Position numbers and translations under genes: made by a program
NCBI GenBank assembly: GCA_900320545.1
Contig: ONSU01000021.1
Span: forward strand, 1 to 40,158
DNA from: an uncultured Bacteroidales bacterium
GTDB taxonomy: Bacteria > Bacteroidota > Bacteroidia > Bacteroidales > UBA932
Reading direction: 5' to 3'
DNA length: 40,158 bases
The notes under the pieces: model-generated
The model's input: the letters and a program-made list of their open reading frames with translations, nothing else
The model's database searches: none
What the model was told of the DNA's origin: nothing
Part shown: positions 16,842-23,387 of the stretch, one piece after another
Layout: each line of letters opens with the position of its first letter
Position numbering within the stretch: position 1 is the first letter of the stretch

Positions 16842-18011
16842 TTATTTCGCGAGACTACCTAATTTTTCGCCCATCAGAATGTGGGAACCTCTGCCTTTGT
16901 CCGGGCTGAAGGTGACGCCTTTCTGGAAAAGGATGACATAGTCGGAGCCGCCGAAGAGGAACCAGCCGAGTTCGTCGCCCTTCCGGACGCGGACCCCCGG
17001 AGCGAGTCCTTCGGAGAAATTCACCGAGCAGATCTGTGACATCCCGATCGGGAGCAGGGCCACAAGGCCGCAGGCCTCGGTGTCGAGGATGACGCAGGAG
17101 CGGGTCTCGACGCTCTCCCAGTCCGGGTCGGTGCAGTCGAGGACGTACTTCTTCTCCGCCGCGTCGAAACGGTAGACGCCGCCGCCGGCCGTGAGGCCCG
17201 GAATGTGGCGCATCTCGAGGATGGTGCCGTCCACGGGGAAGTGATAGCGGTGATAGTCGTTGACGTCGAGGAAGATATGCGTCAGCGTGCCGCCCTTGAA
17301 GGCATCCCGGTAAGCGCTGCCTTCGCCGATAAGGGCGGAGATGGCGCTGAAATAGCGGGATTTGAGGCGGACACCCTCTTTCTGTACGATATAGCCCTCT
17401 TCATCGATCTGCCAGACCCCCTGGGGATGGCCGTCCACGGGGGAGACGACGACGGACGGATCCTCCGGGGCAACGACGGGCCGTACCGCTGCGCTGCGCA
17501 GCTTCCGGCAGAAAAAATCGTTGAAACTCTTCCAGTTCCCGGGATCCTCATACCATTCGCGGCAGACGCCGAATCCGGGATCCGTGAAGAAATCCTCGGC
17601 GTATTCCGGCTTCCAGGACTCCGGCGTGGAGAGGAAAGATCCCCACGTGCGGACATAATCCGTCAGCCAGGAACGGAAGGGCTCGTGGTACTGGAGGGAG
17701 GGATGGTAGTAGCCTTTGCCTTCGAGTTCGGGCAGCGGCTGATCCAGCAGGAAATAAAGGTAATCGACCCCCTGATCGATGTGGTCGTAGAGTGAAGACC
17801 CCGTCGGCAACTTGAGAATGAACCTCGGAAGCGTTGTGGAAGACCATTCCACAAAATCGTAAAACTCCTGAAGACTTTGAGCCGGATTGGTATCCTTGTC
17901 GGGATTGGCGGCGGCCGCCTTGGCAATCGACTCCTCAAGCAGATGCTCGAGCACACTGTCGGACCTGATCATATCGACCAGACGTCCGGTCGTCGGGGAA
18001 TAATTCTTCAA
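16842..18011 (-). CDS. phosphatidylserine decarboxylase family protein with N-terminal PSDC-type domain; TTG start
   Basis: The C-terminal two thirds match PSD enzymes, pyruvoyl decarboxylases that self-cleave. FNDFFCRKL (163-171) is followed by VSPVDG (catalytic D193), VNDYHRYHFPVDG (H254/H257), a C-terminal VRVRKGDELGWFLFGGSDYVILF with the self-cleavage Ser356 in GGS (instead of the usual LGST), and a final HILMGEKLG. The N-terminal 150 residues fit the PSD-associated domain found in a subgroup that may act on substrates other than phosphatidylserine. The start is TTG at 18011; a tiny overlapping frame (ATG CCT TAC TGA) ends just before it. A structured leader lies upstream (18050-18108). 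MATE follows 18 nt downstream. No TM segment was seen. Confidence 0.87.
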   Translation of the reverse strand: MKNYSPTTGRLVDMIRSDSVLEHLLEESIAKAAAANPDKDTNPAQSLQEFYDFVEWSSTTLPRFILKLPTGSSLYDHIDQGVDYLYFLLDQPLPELEGKGYYHPSLQYHEPFRSWLTDYVRTWGSFLSTPESWKPEYAEDFFTDPGFGVCREWYEDPGNWKSFNDFFCRKLRSAAVRPVVAPEDPSVVVSPVDGHPQGVWQIDEEGYIVQKEGVRLKSRYFSAISALIGEGSAYRDAFKGGTLTHIFLDVNDYHRYHFPVDGTILEMRHIPGLTAGGGVYRFDAAEKKYVLDCTDPDWESVETRSCVILDTEACGLVALLPIGMSQICSVNFSEGLAPGVRVRKGDELGWFLFGGSDYVILFQKGVTFSPDKGRGSHILMGEKLGSLAK

Positions 18012-18049
18012 CTCAGTAAGGCATAAAAAAGTTCTTTGGTCCTACATAA

Positions 18050-18108
18050 CCCTCACGAAGAGGGCTGCACCTGTTATAGCAAAATCGTGCCAAAAACAGA
18101 ATGCAGCC
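18050..18108 (-). promoter_or_regulatory. structured leader upstream of the PSD-family gene: two mutually exclusive hairpins
   Basis: The outer hairpin pairs 18063-18069 with 18102-18108 (7 bp), continued after a small internal loop by 18071-18075 with 18095-18099 (5 bp). The second pairs 18050-18054 with 18060-18064 (5 bp, TTCGT loop on the minus strand). They share bases 18063-18064, so they compete. The minus strand inside the large loop (18078-18092) reads TGGCACGATTTTGCT, like a sigma-54 -24/-12 site but with 9 instead of 10 nt between GG and GC. It could be a terminator for the upstream lipoprotein gene, an attenuator, or a regulated promoter. Confidence 0.4.
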
Positions 18109-18156
18109 GCAAATATAGAAAAAAATGATATTGCTGTTTTCTTTTTTTTGAAAAAA

Positions 18157-18747
18157 TTACCTCCACGGATCTTCCGAGGCCGGGGTGCGGATGTCGGAAA
18201 GGTACTGGATGTCGTTGACGAACCACTGTCCGGTGCTCGGTTTCTGGCGGAGCTTGATGCTGCGCGGGTTGTCGGCGCCGCCGGAGGTGAGCCAAAGCGT
18301 CGCCCAGTTTTCGGTCTGGAAGGAATAGGGGTTGGAACTCACGCGGATGGTGTACGGCTTGCTCGGGGTGTAGTTGTTGGCCGGGGTCGCGCCGTTGAAG
18401 TAGGAGGGAATCTTGTAGAATTTGCCCTGGAGACGGTCGCGCATGAATTGCTTGGTGTAGTTGTTGAGCGGTTCGGGGCCGCGGAGGAAATTGAGCATCT
18501 CGTAGCAGGCCGCCTGGTTGTTCTCGTACTGCATCAGGGCGACGACGCTGAGGGCGGCGACGGCGTAGGGATCCTTCAGACTCGCTTCGGGAAGGGCTTT
18601 CATCTGCTCGACATTCTGCGGAAGCGTGCGGAATGTATAGGTGCGGACATTTCCGCCGGACGAGCTTCCGGACGAGGTCTGGTTGAACAGCGAGCAGGAT
18701 GTGAATGCCAGAAGGCCGGCAAACAAGAGGTAGACAAATTTTTTCAT
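18157..18747 (-). CDS. DUF6935-like lipoprotein, 196 aa
   Basis: A short signal peptide ends in FTSC (Cys18), followed by a Ser/Gly-rich tether. The mature domain shows a series of distinctive blocks: LKDPYAVAALSVVALMQYE, CYEMLNFLRGPEPLNNYTKQFMRDRL, YKIPSYFNGATPANNYTPSKPYTI, LTSGGADNPRSIKLR and a terminal RTPASEDPWR. I associate this pattern, especially SYF-GATP-NNYTP and the final DPW, with DUF6935, a Bacteroidetes/Firmicutes family of unknown function. The assignment is from memory of the pattern and is moderate. It is monocistronic or leads into the PSD-family gene 145 nt downstream; the structured leader lies in that gap. It is divergent from the LOG-family gene. Confidence 0.8.
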   Translation of the reverse strand: MKKFVYLLFAGLLAFTSCSLFNQTSSGSSSGGNVRTYTFRTLPQNVEQMKALPEASLKDPYAVAALSVVALMQYENNQAACYEMLNFLRGPEPLNNYTKQFMRDRLQGKFYKIPSYFNGATPANNYTPSKPYTIRVSSNPYSFQTENWATLWLTSGGADNPRSIKLRQKPSTGQWFVNDIQYLSDIRTPASEDPWR

Positions 18748-18831
18748 AATCCAGGAATTACATTTATCGTCCGCAATATACGCAATTTTGCTGAAAAATT
18801 AGTAACTTGCGAGGACTAAAAACCAATTTGT

Positions 18832-19950
18832 ATGCCTTCTCACTCCTACGCGGAGGTCGCGGACCTCGCGCATCTTCCCTGGCCCGACGAGACCGGAATG
18901 ATTTCCCATTACGTATTCCAATATATTGATTTCAACGAGGTTCCGCAATATGTGGCGGCCGGGCATCGCTTCAGCGACTGCTTCTTTTTCGGGTGCGAAA
19001 TTCCCTCGGAAATGGAGGGGCAGATCGGCTGCACCTGCCTGGTATTTCCCAGGCTCGGGCTCGTCTACAGCACCTTCCGCGGCAAACTCTACACAGGAGA
19101 GGAATTGTATGCCGGATACGATCCGGAGCACGAAGATTCGTTCGCGACCTGCTTCGACACGCGCGTGTACAATGACTATATCGAGAAGGGGAAAGAATGC
19201 AACGACATCCGCGAAACCCTCGGCCGCAACCTGCACGACCGGGCGATCCAGGACGCTATCGGCGATTTCCTGCGCCATTACGGCGAGGGTCAGGTCGTGG
19301 CCATTATGGGCGGACATGCGCTCCGTCGCACCGATCCGGAGTACCGTGCCGTGAGCCGGCTGTCGAAGCGTCTCACCGAAAAAGGGAAGCTGATGGCGTC
19401 CGGCGGCGGACCGGGCGCGATGGAGGCGACGCATCTCGGCGCCTGGATGGCCGGCCGCAGCGAGGCGGATCTGGAAGAGGCCTTCCGGATGATGGAATGC
19501 GCCCCGACGTTCCGGGACGAGGGATGGCTCCGCACGGCCTTCGAGGTGAAGGCGAAATACCCCCAGACCCGCTTCCGCAGTCTCGGCATCCCGACCTGGT
19601 TCTACGGACATGAGCCCGCGACGCCCTTCGCGACCGACATCGCCAAATTCTTCCACAATTCCATCCGGGAGGACATCCTTCTGACCATCGCCAAGGGCGG
19701 CATCATCTACACGCCCGGCTCGGCCGGCACCCTGCAGGAGATCTTCCAGGATGCGGCGCAGAACCACTACAAGACCGTCGGCGCCTCGAGCCCGATGGTG
19801 TTTTTCGGCGTAGATTTCTTCTCCCGGGAAGTACCGGTCTATCCGCTGCTGGAGGCCCTGATGGCCAACGGCCGCTACAAGGACCTCCTCCTTACGCTGA
19901 CGGATGACCCCGACGTCGCCGTCGAGGCCATTATGTCCTTCCGTCTGTAG
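18832..19950 (+). CDS. LOG family (lysine-decarboxylase-like) Rossmann protein, 372 aa
   Basis: The core carries the LOG signature: IMGGHALRR (158-166), the phosphate-binding GGGPGAMEAT (191-200) and PGSAGTLQEIFQ (295-306, the family's PGGxGTxxE with Ser for Gly). LOG proteins are nucleotide phosphoribohydrolases that release a base from a nucleoside monophosphate (cytokinin activation in plants); many bacterial members have unknown substrates. This protein is much longer than the usual 180-200 residues. About 145 extra residues precede the core, and about 70 residues are inserted between the two motifs (212-270). It therefore belongs to the large LOG branch seen in bacteria. The stop codon TAG abuts a long hairpin (19952-20002). 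Confidence 0.88.
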   Translation: MPSHSYAEVADLAHLPWPDETGMISHYVFQYIDFNEVPQYVAAGHRFSDCFFFGCEIPSEMEGQIGCTCLVFPRLGLVYSTFRGKLYTGEELYAGYDPEHEDSFATCFDTRVYNDYIEKGKECNDIRETLGRNLHDRAIQDAIGDFLRHYGEGQVVAIMGGHALRRTDPEYRAVSRLSKRLTEKGKLMASGGGPGAMEATHLGAWMAGRSEADLEEAFRMMECAPTFRDEGWLRTAFEVKAKYPQTRFRSLGIPTWFYGHEPATPFATDIAKFFHNSIREDILLTIAKGGIIYTPGSAGTLQEIFQDAAQNHYKTVGASSPMVFFGVDFFSREVPVYPLLEALMANGRYKDLLLTLTDDPDVAVEAIMSFRL

Positions 19951-19951
19951 T

Positions 19952-20002
19952 CCGGAATGGGGAAGGTGTGATGAACTGCGTGGGATCTTCCCCGGATTCT
20001 GG
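19952..20002 (+). repeat. bulged REP-like imperfect palindrome downstream of the LOG gene
   Basis: CCGGAAT (19952-19958) pairs with ATTCTGG (19996-20002), and GGGGAAGGT (19959-19967) pairs with ATCTTCCCC (19985-19993). Only two G-U pairs and a 2-nt bulge (19994-19995) interrupt the 16-bp stem. GTAG (19947-19950) stands one base before the stem, overlapping the LOG stop codon. The 14-mer at 19959-19972 recurs at 20021-20034. Confidence 0.65.
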
Positions 20003-20019
20003 CTTTATACAACTTATAG

Positions 20020-20060
20020 CGGGGAAGGTGTGATACTTTTTATCACATCTTCCCCGTTTT
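20020..20060 (+). terminator. strong hairpin with T run, second copy of the 14-nt repeat
   Basis: A 16-bp stem (20020-20035 with 20041-20056, one G-U pair) with a CTTTT loop is followed by TTTTGTTTG. It fits an intrinsic terminator for the LOG gene. Its left arm repeats GGGGAAGGTGTGAT from the preceding palindrome, so the two hairpins are related. Confidence 0.8.
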
Positions 20061-20061
20061 G

Positions 20062-20093
20062 TTTGAATAATCCTCCGATTCGGCATATATTTG
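20062..20093 (+). promoter_or_regulatory. promoter TTTG-N20-TATATTTG for the RAYT module
   Basis: TTTG (20062-20065) is 20 nt before TATATTTG (20086-20093). Initiation near 20098 would give an unusually long leader, about 150 nt, before the ATG at 20251. Confidence 0.65.
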
Positions 20094-20097
20094 CAAT

Positions 20098-20250
20098 ACG
20101 ATTTTGCGCAGCCTTGATCAATGTATTTGGCAAGCTCTGCAGACCACTCTGGTCGGGTATCTGACACCCTCTTCCTGGTTCGCGCAAAAATGATTATTTC
20201 CCTATTTATTAATTTCAGGCACAGCCGTGCCTTTTAAAACCGTTGTAATC
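20098..20250 (+). other. long untranslated leader of the RAYT module with small hairpins
   Basis: No gene is seen here. It contains a 4-bp hairpin at about 20143-20155 (GACC/GGTC) and a tight hairpin GGCAC-AGCC-GTGCC (20218-20231) followed by TTTTAAAA, 20 nt before the ATG at 20251. The second resembles a weak terminator or attenuator and would lie over the ribosome entry region. A GTG at 20227 in frame with the next gene falls inside this stem, so I rejected it as a start. Confidence 0.4.
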
Positions 20251-20673
20251 ATGAAGTTACTGGAAGTGTCCGTTAACGAAAACGGACAAATCGGCATTGA
20301 ATCGATGAACGAGGACTATCTGGAAAAGATATTGTCCAAAGCGACAAAGGAGAAAAAGGAGGAGCTGTTCCGCTCTCTCCTTGTCGAGATGACCGACAAG
20401 ATATGGAAAGACCGCAAAACGGGTATCAGCCGTGTCATCAGGTTGTTGAGCATGGCGGAAATGTGCACTTGCGCGCAGCCCTATTCCCAGGCCGAGGAGT
20501 TCTGGTCGACGATGATGTTCAGTTTCATCCCGCACTATGAGAAATTTTCATCGTCCCTCAAGCAAAAATACGGATTCAAACCCGGGGATGTCGTGCGGCC
20601 GTTTACGGTCGGTGACACCAGCGTTTTCCAATTGAACCGCGGGGCAAAAAAGAACGGCAAATGGCGTTCGTAA
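20251..20673 (+). CDS. unrecognised 140-aa protein paired with a RAYT-like transposase
   Basis: I do not recognise this family. It is a soluble, mostly helical protein starting MKLLEVSVNENGQIGIESM. It has a charged helix (about 20-45, EKILSKATKEKKEELF), a central segment MAEMCTCAQPYSQAEEFW and a basic C-terminus (GAKKNGKWRS). The segment FKPGDVVRPFTVGDTSVFQLN (about 108-128) looks like a small beta unit. Start ATG 20251 was preferred over an in-frame GTG at 20227, which lies in a leader hairpin. Its last 13 nt overlap the start of the transposase gene, implying coupled translation and probably a common function. Codon use is less GC-rich than in flanking genes, consistent with acquisition. 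Confidence 0.75.
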   Translation: MKLLEVSVNENGQIGIESMNEDYLEKILSKATKEKKEELFRSLLVEMTDKIWKDRKTGISRVIRLLSMAEMCTCAQPYSQAEEFWSTMMFSFIPHYEKFSSSLKQKYGFKPGDVVRPFTVGDTSVFQLNRGAKKNGKWRS

Positions 20674-21593
20674 GACCCGTCCGCCGGATGCTGCCCGATG
20701 GTAACGAGGCTGAGGTGATGCCCTATCATGTCAGTTTCGAGGGGCTTGAGCAAGTCATCATCTGCCGTGATGACGAGGACTGTGACGCGATGGTGAAATG
20801 CATTTTTGTCTGCGCGCACAGGAAGAATGTGATCATCATCATTTATGCCGTGGTCTCCAATCATTCTCACGTGGCGGTGCTGGCCGCCGGGCGGGATTCG
20901 GCGGTTTCTTTTGCCCGGGAGGTCAAAAGGACGTATTCGCAGCTTTTCAGAAAGAAATACGGAGAAACGAAAGTTTTGTGCCGGACGGACGTGGATGTGC
21001 AGTTGCTGGATACGGAATGGTACTTGAGGAATGCTCTGGCCTATATACCCAGGAATGCATTTGACAATGGGGCGGATAACCTTTGGGACTATAAATGGAC
21101 GGGGTTTCGTGCCATGTTCCGCTCTTCGCGGGAAACCTCCCGTCCGCAATCCTGGCGTCCCGTCTCAACTTTGTCCAAACGGGAACGGGAGCGGATCATG
21201 CACACCGGGGACGATTTGAGGCAGGTTCGCTGGATGATCAATGAACACGAAGAATTGGAGCCGTCGGGGGCCTGTGACGCCCGGTTCCTCGAAAACGCGT
21301 TCAACAACGACCAGTCATTCTTTTTCAAGTGCATCGGAACGGTCAACGTCGCGGAAATGACGCAAAAACTGATCATAGCCCCGCGCAGGAAGAGCACGGA
21401 TGCGGAGTTCTTCAAGGAGATACAGGCGCTGGCCCGTCAATGGTATCAGCACGATGTGACCGAGTTGCCGTATACGACAAAGGCCAGGATGATTCCGTAT
21501 GTCGCTCGGACGATAAAGACATCTGTCCCGCAGATGTCCAGGGGATTCGGGTTGCCGCGTGATGTCGTCGCGAAGCTGCTGCGGAAGGGCTAG
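20661..21593 (+). CDS. REP-associated tyrosine transposase-like protein (Y1/RAYT), 310 aa
   Basis: The N-terminal 140 residues follow the IS200/RAYT transposase pattern: PYHVSFEGLEQVIICRDDEDCDAMV, then YAVVSNHSHVAVLA with the metal-binding His pair H68 and H70 (HSH rather than the more usual H-hydrophobic-H). Next comes a helix with REVKRTYSQLFRKKYG, then TEWYLRNALAYIPRNA, where Y128 is the expected nucleophile. The family nicks and rejoins single-stranded DNA at hairpin (REP) sequences. The C-terminal 170 residues are an extension ending in a helix-turn-helix-like FGLPRDVVAKLLRKG. Unlike an insertion sequence, no terminal repeats or target duplications are seen. It overlaps the 140-aa gene by 13 nt, and its stop shares CTAG with the convergent hexosaminidase stop. 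Confidence 0.82.
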   Translation: MAFVRPVRRMLPDGNEAEVMPYHVSFEGLEQVIICRDDEDCDAMVKCIFVCAHRKNVIIIIYAVVSNHSHVAVLAAGRDSAVSFAREVKRTYSQLFRKKYGETKVLCRTDVDVQLLDTEWYLRNALAYIPRNAFDNGADNLWDYKWTGFRAMFRSSRETSRPQSWRPVSTLSKRERERIMHTGDDLRQVRWMINEHEELEPSGACDARFLENAFNNDQSFFFKCIGTVNVAEMTQKLIIAPRRKSTDAEFFKEIQALARQWYQHDVTELPYTTKARMIPYVARTIKTSVPQMSRGFGLPRDVVAKLLRKG

Positions 21594-23233
21594 CGCATTC
21601 CGCTTTGTCCGAAGACGGCCCGGCAGTAGGTGACGCCGAGGATGTCGAGGATGCGGAAATGGTGGTTGAGGTTGTTCTTGAACCGGTCGAAGTCTTTGTT
21701 CTCCTCCGGGGTCCAGCCGATCTCCGCCGCGGCCATCGCACGCGGGAAGTACATGTACTCCAGATGTTTGGGCGAGGCGATGTACTCGGTCCAGAGGTTA
21801 GCCTGCACGCCGATGATGTGGCTCTGGAATTCGGCGGGAATCTCATCCAGCGGTTTGTAGCCGTAGGTCTTCTCGACCGGGAGGTAATGGCCGATGGCGA
21901 GCGGCTCGGCATCGGTATCCTGGCTCTGGTAATAATCCAGATACAGGTAGGTGTTGGGAGACATGATGACGTCGAAATTCATCTTCGCCGCCTTGATGCC
22001 GCCCTTGGTGCCACGCCAGGACATCACCGTGGCGCCGGGCTTGAGTTCGCCTTCCAGCACTTCGTCCCAGCCGATCATCTTGCGGCCGTGCTCGGCGAGG
22101 AAGTTCTGCATCCGGGCCGTGACATAGCCCTGGAGGTACTGCTCTTTGGTCCAGTGTTCGTCGCTCCGGAGGCCGAGTTCCTCGATCTTGCGCTGGCAGA
22201 ACGGGCATTTCTCCCATTCCTGCTTGCGGCATTCGTCGCCGCCGATGTGGATGTACTCGGACGGGAACAGATCCATCACTTCGGTCAGGACATCCTCCAG
22301 GAAACGCAGCGACATCTCGCGGCCGGCGCAGAGCACTTCGGTCGCGATGCCCCACTTCTGCCGCACCTCGTACGGGCCGCCGGTGCAGCCCAGTTCGGGA
22401 TAGGCGGCCAGCGCGGCGACCATGTGGCCGGGAAGGTCGATCTCGGGAATGATGACGATGCCCCTCTGCTGCGCGTAGGCGACGATGTCGCGGATCTGCT
22501 CCTGCGTGTAGTATCCGCCGTGCGGGATGCCGTCATATTCGGAGGATCTCTTGTGGTGGCCGACGAGGGTCTGCTTGCGGACCGAGCCCACGGAGGTGAG
22601 TTTGGGATAGCGCTTGATCTCGATGCGCCAGCCCTGGTCGTCGGTAAGGTGCCAGTGGAAGCGGTTCATCTTGTAGAGCGTCATCACGTCCAGGATCTTC
22701 TTGACTTCCTCGACGGAGAAGAAGTGCCGGGCGACATCCATATGGAAGCCCCTGTAGCCGAATCTCGGCGCGTCTTTGACGGTGATCTGCGGCAGGACCC
22801 AGTCGGTTTTCGGCGCGGGCGCCTCGCGGAAGAAATCCTCCGGAAGGAGTTGGGCGAGGGTCGCGAACGCGTTGACGAGTCCCTTGTAGTCGGCGGCGGT
22901 GACCTGGACGGCCTTGCCGTCGATCATGAGGTTGTATCCCTCGGCGGGAAGGGTGCCGTCCTTGGTGAAGACGAAACCTTTCTTGCCGGCCTTGGCGGTG
23001 ACTTTCGACGGCTTCCCTGAAAGGAGCGAAAGCCGGTCGGCGAAGGCGCGTACCAGGTCTGAAGAGGCCTTGTCGAGCGTGTAGTCGAAACTGACGGGCG
23101 CGCCGGCCGCCTTGAAGACGCCGGTGCCGTAGGTGACCTCCTTCGGCTGGGGAATGAGGTTGACGGGGGCGGATTTGGCCTGCAGTCCGACGGCTGCCGC
23201 CAGGGAAAGGAATAAAAGGGCTAAACGTTTCAT
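21590..23233 (-). CDS. secreted GH20 beta-N-acetylhexosaminidase, 547 aa
   Basis: The enzyme removes terminal beta-linked GlcNAc/GalNAc from glycans such as host mucin or chitin-derived oligosaccharides. A signal peptide (MKRLALLFLSLAAAVGLQA) is followed by the GH20 N-terminal domain (about 22-145). The catalytic TIM barrel starts at PRFGYRGFHMDVARHFF and includes NRFHWHLTDDQGWRIEI, PEIDLPGHMVAALAAYPEL and the catalytic pair in HIGGDE (D333, E334). The C-terminal ends with the conserved WTEYIASPKHLEYMYFPRAMAAAEIGWTP. Length is normal. I chose the ATG at 23233 because it gives the signal peptide; the open frame upstream runs into the SRP RNA gene. It begins only 29 nt after the SRP RNA 3' end, so it may depend on read-through or on a weak element at 23252-23259. 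Confidence 0.95.
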   Translation of the reverse strand: MKRLALLFLSLAAAVGLQAKSAPVNLIPQPKEVTYGTGVFKAAGAPVSFDYTLDKASSDLVRAFADRLSLLSGKPSKVTAKAGKKGFVFTKDGTLPAEGYNLMIDGKAVQVTAADYKGLVNAFATLAQLLPEDFFREAPAPKTDWVLPQITVKDAPRFGYRGFHMDVARHFFSVEEVKKILDVMTLYKMNRFHWHLTDDQGWRIEIKRYPKLTSVGSVRKQTLVGHHKRSSEYDGIPHGGYYTQEQIRDIVAYAQQRGIVIIPEIDLPGHMVAALAAYPELGCTGGPYEVRQKWGIATEVLCAGREMSLRFLEDVLTEVMDLFPSEYIHIGGDECRKQEWEKCPFCQRKIEELGLRSDEHWTKEQYLQGYVTARMQNFLAEHGRKMIGWDEVLEGELKPGATVMSWRGTKGGIKAAKMNFDVIMSPNTYLYLDYYQSQDTDAEPLAIGHYLPVEKTYGYKPLDEIPAEFQSHIIGVQANLWTEYIASPKHLEYMYFPRAMAAAEIGWTPEENKDFDRFKNNLNHHFRILDILGVTYCRAVFGQSGMR

Positions 23234-23262
23234 ATAGATGTGGTTATAATACAAATAAAAAA

Positions 23263-23359
23263 GGGTAAGCTCCTTACATCGCACCGCTACGACCTCCTAC
23301 CCTTGCTGCCTTCCGGCCCTGGGGGACTTCAGAGGGAGCTGGTCGTGTAAGACTTACCC
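23263..23359 (-). ncRNA. ffs: signal recognition particle RNA (4.5S-type)
   Basis: The minus strand folds as a small bacterial SRP RNA. The ends pair (GGGTAAG at the 5' end with CTTACCC at the 3' end), and the apical domain IV carries the conserved GGCCGGAAGGCAGCAAGGGTA region with the GGAA tetraloop and the symmetric internal loop that binds Ffh. About 97 nt, followed by a run of six T on the minus strand (23262-23257) that would end transcription. A TATCTTTG -7 element lies 4 nt before its 5' end. It targets membrane and secreted proteins to SecYEG together with Ffh. Confidence 0.93.
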
Positions 23360-23363
23360 ATTG

Positions 23364-23371
23364 CAAAGATA
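23364..23371 (-). promoter_or_regulatory. -7 element TATCTTTG of the SRP RNA gene
   Basis: A full TAnnTTTG match on the minus strand, with TTTT at the -33 spacing. The predicted RNA 5' end (23359) is the fifth base after the box, which gives an internal estimate of the -7 to start distance for this genome. Confidence 0.75.
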
Positions 23372-23387
23372 GTAATAATTCCTTGAA

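Noticed and set aside
18078-18092. Functional sigma-54 promoter
   Set aside because: GG to GC spacing is 9 instead of the strict 10, so I list it only as a resemblance within the leader.
19959-20034. CRISPR-like repeat
   Set aside because: Only two copies of a 14-mer, each part of a hairpin arm, with no regular spacing or cas genes.
19931-20167. 78-codon minus-strand frame
   Set aside because: It crosses both hairpins and the promoter region and has no recognisable sequence.
20140-20185. tRNA-like piece with a GGTTCG segment
   Set aside because: No acceptor or anticodon stem could be formed around it.
20227-20250. GTG start for the RAYT partner
   Set aside because: The codon lies inside a tight hairpin and the added residues do not look like a conserved N-terminus; the ATG at 20251 is better.
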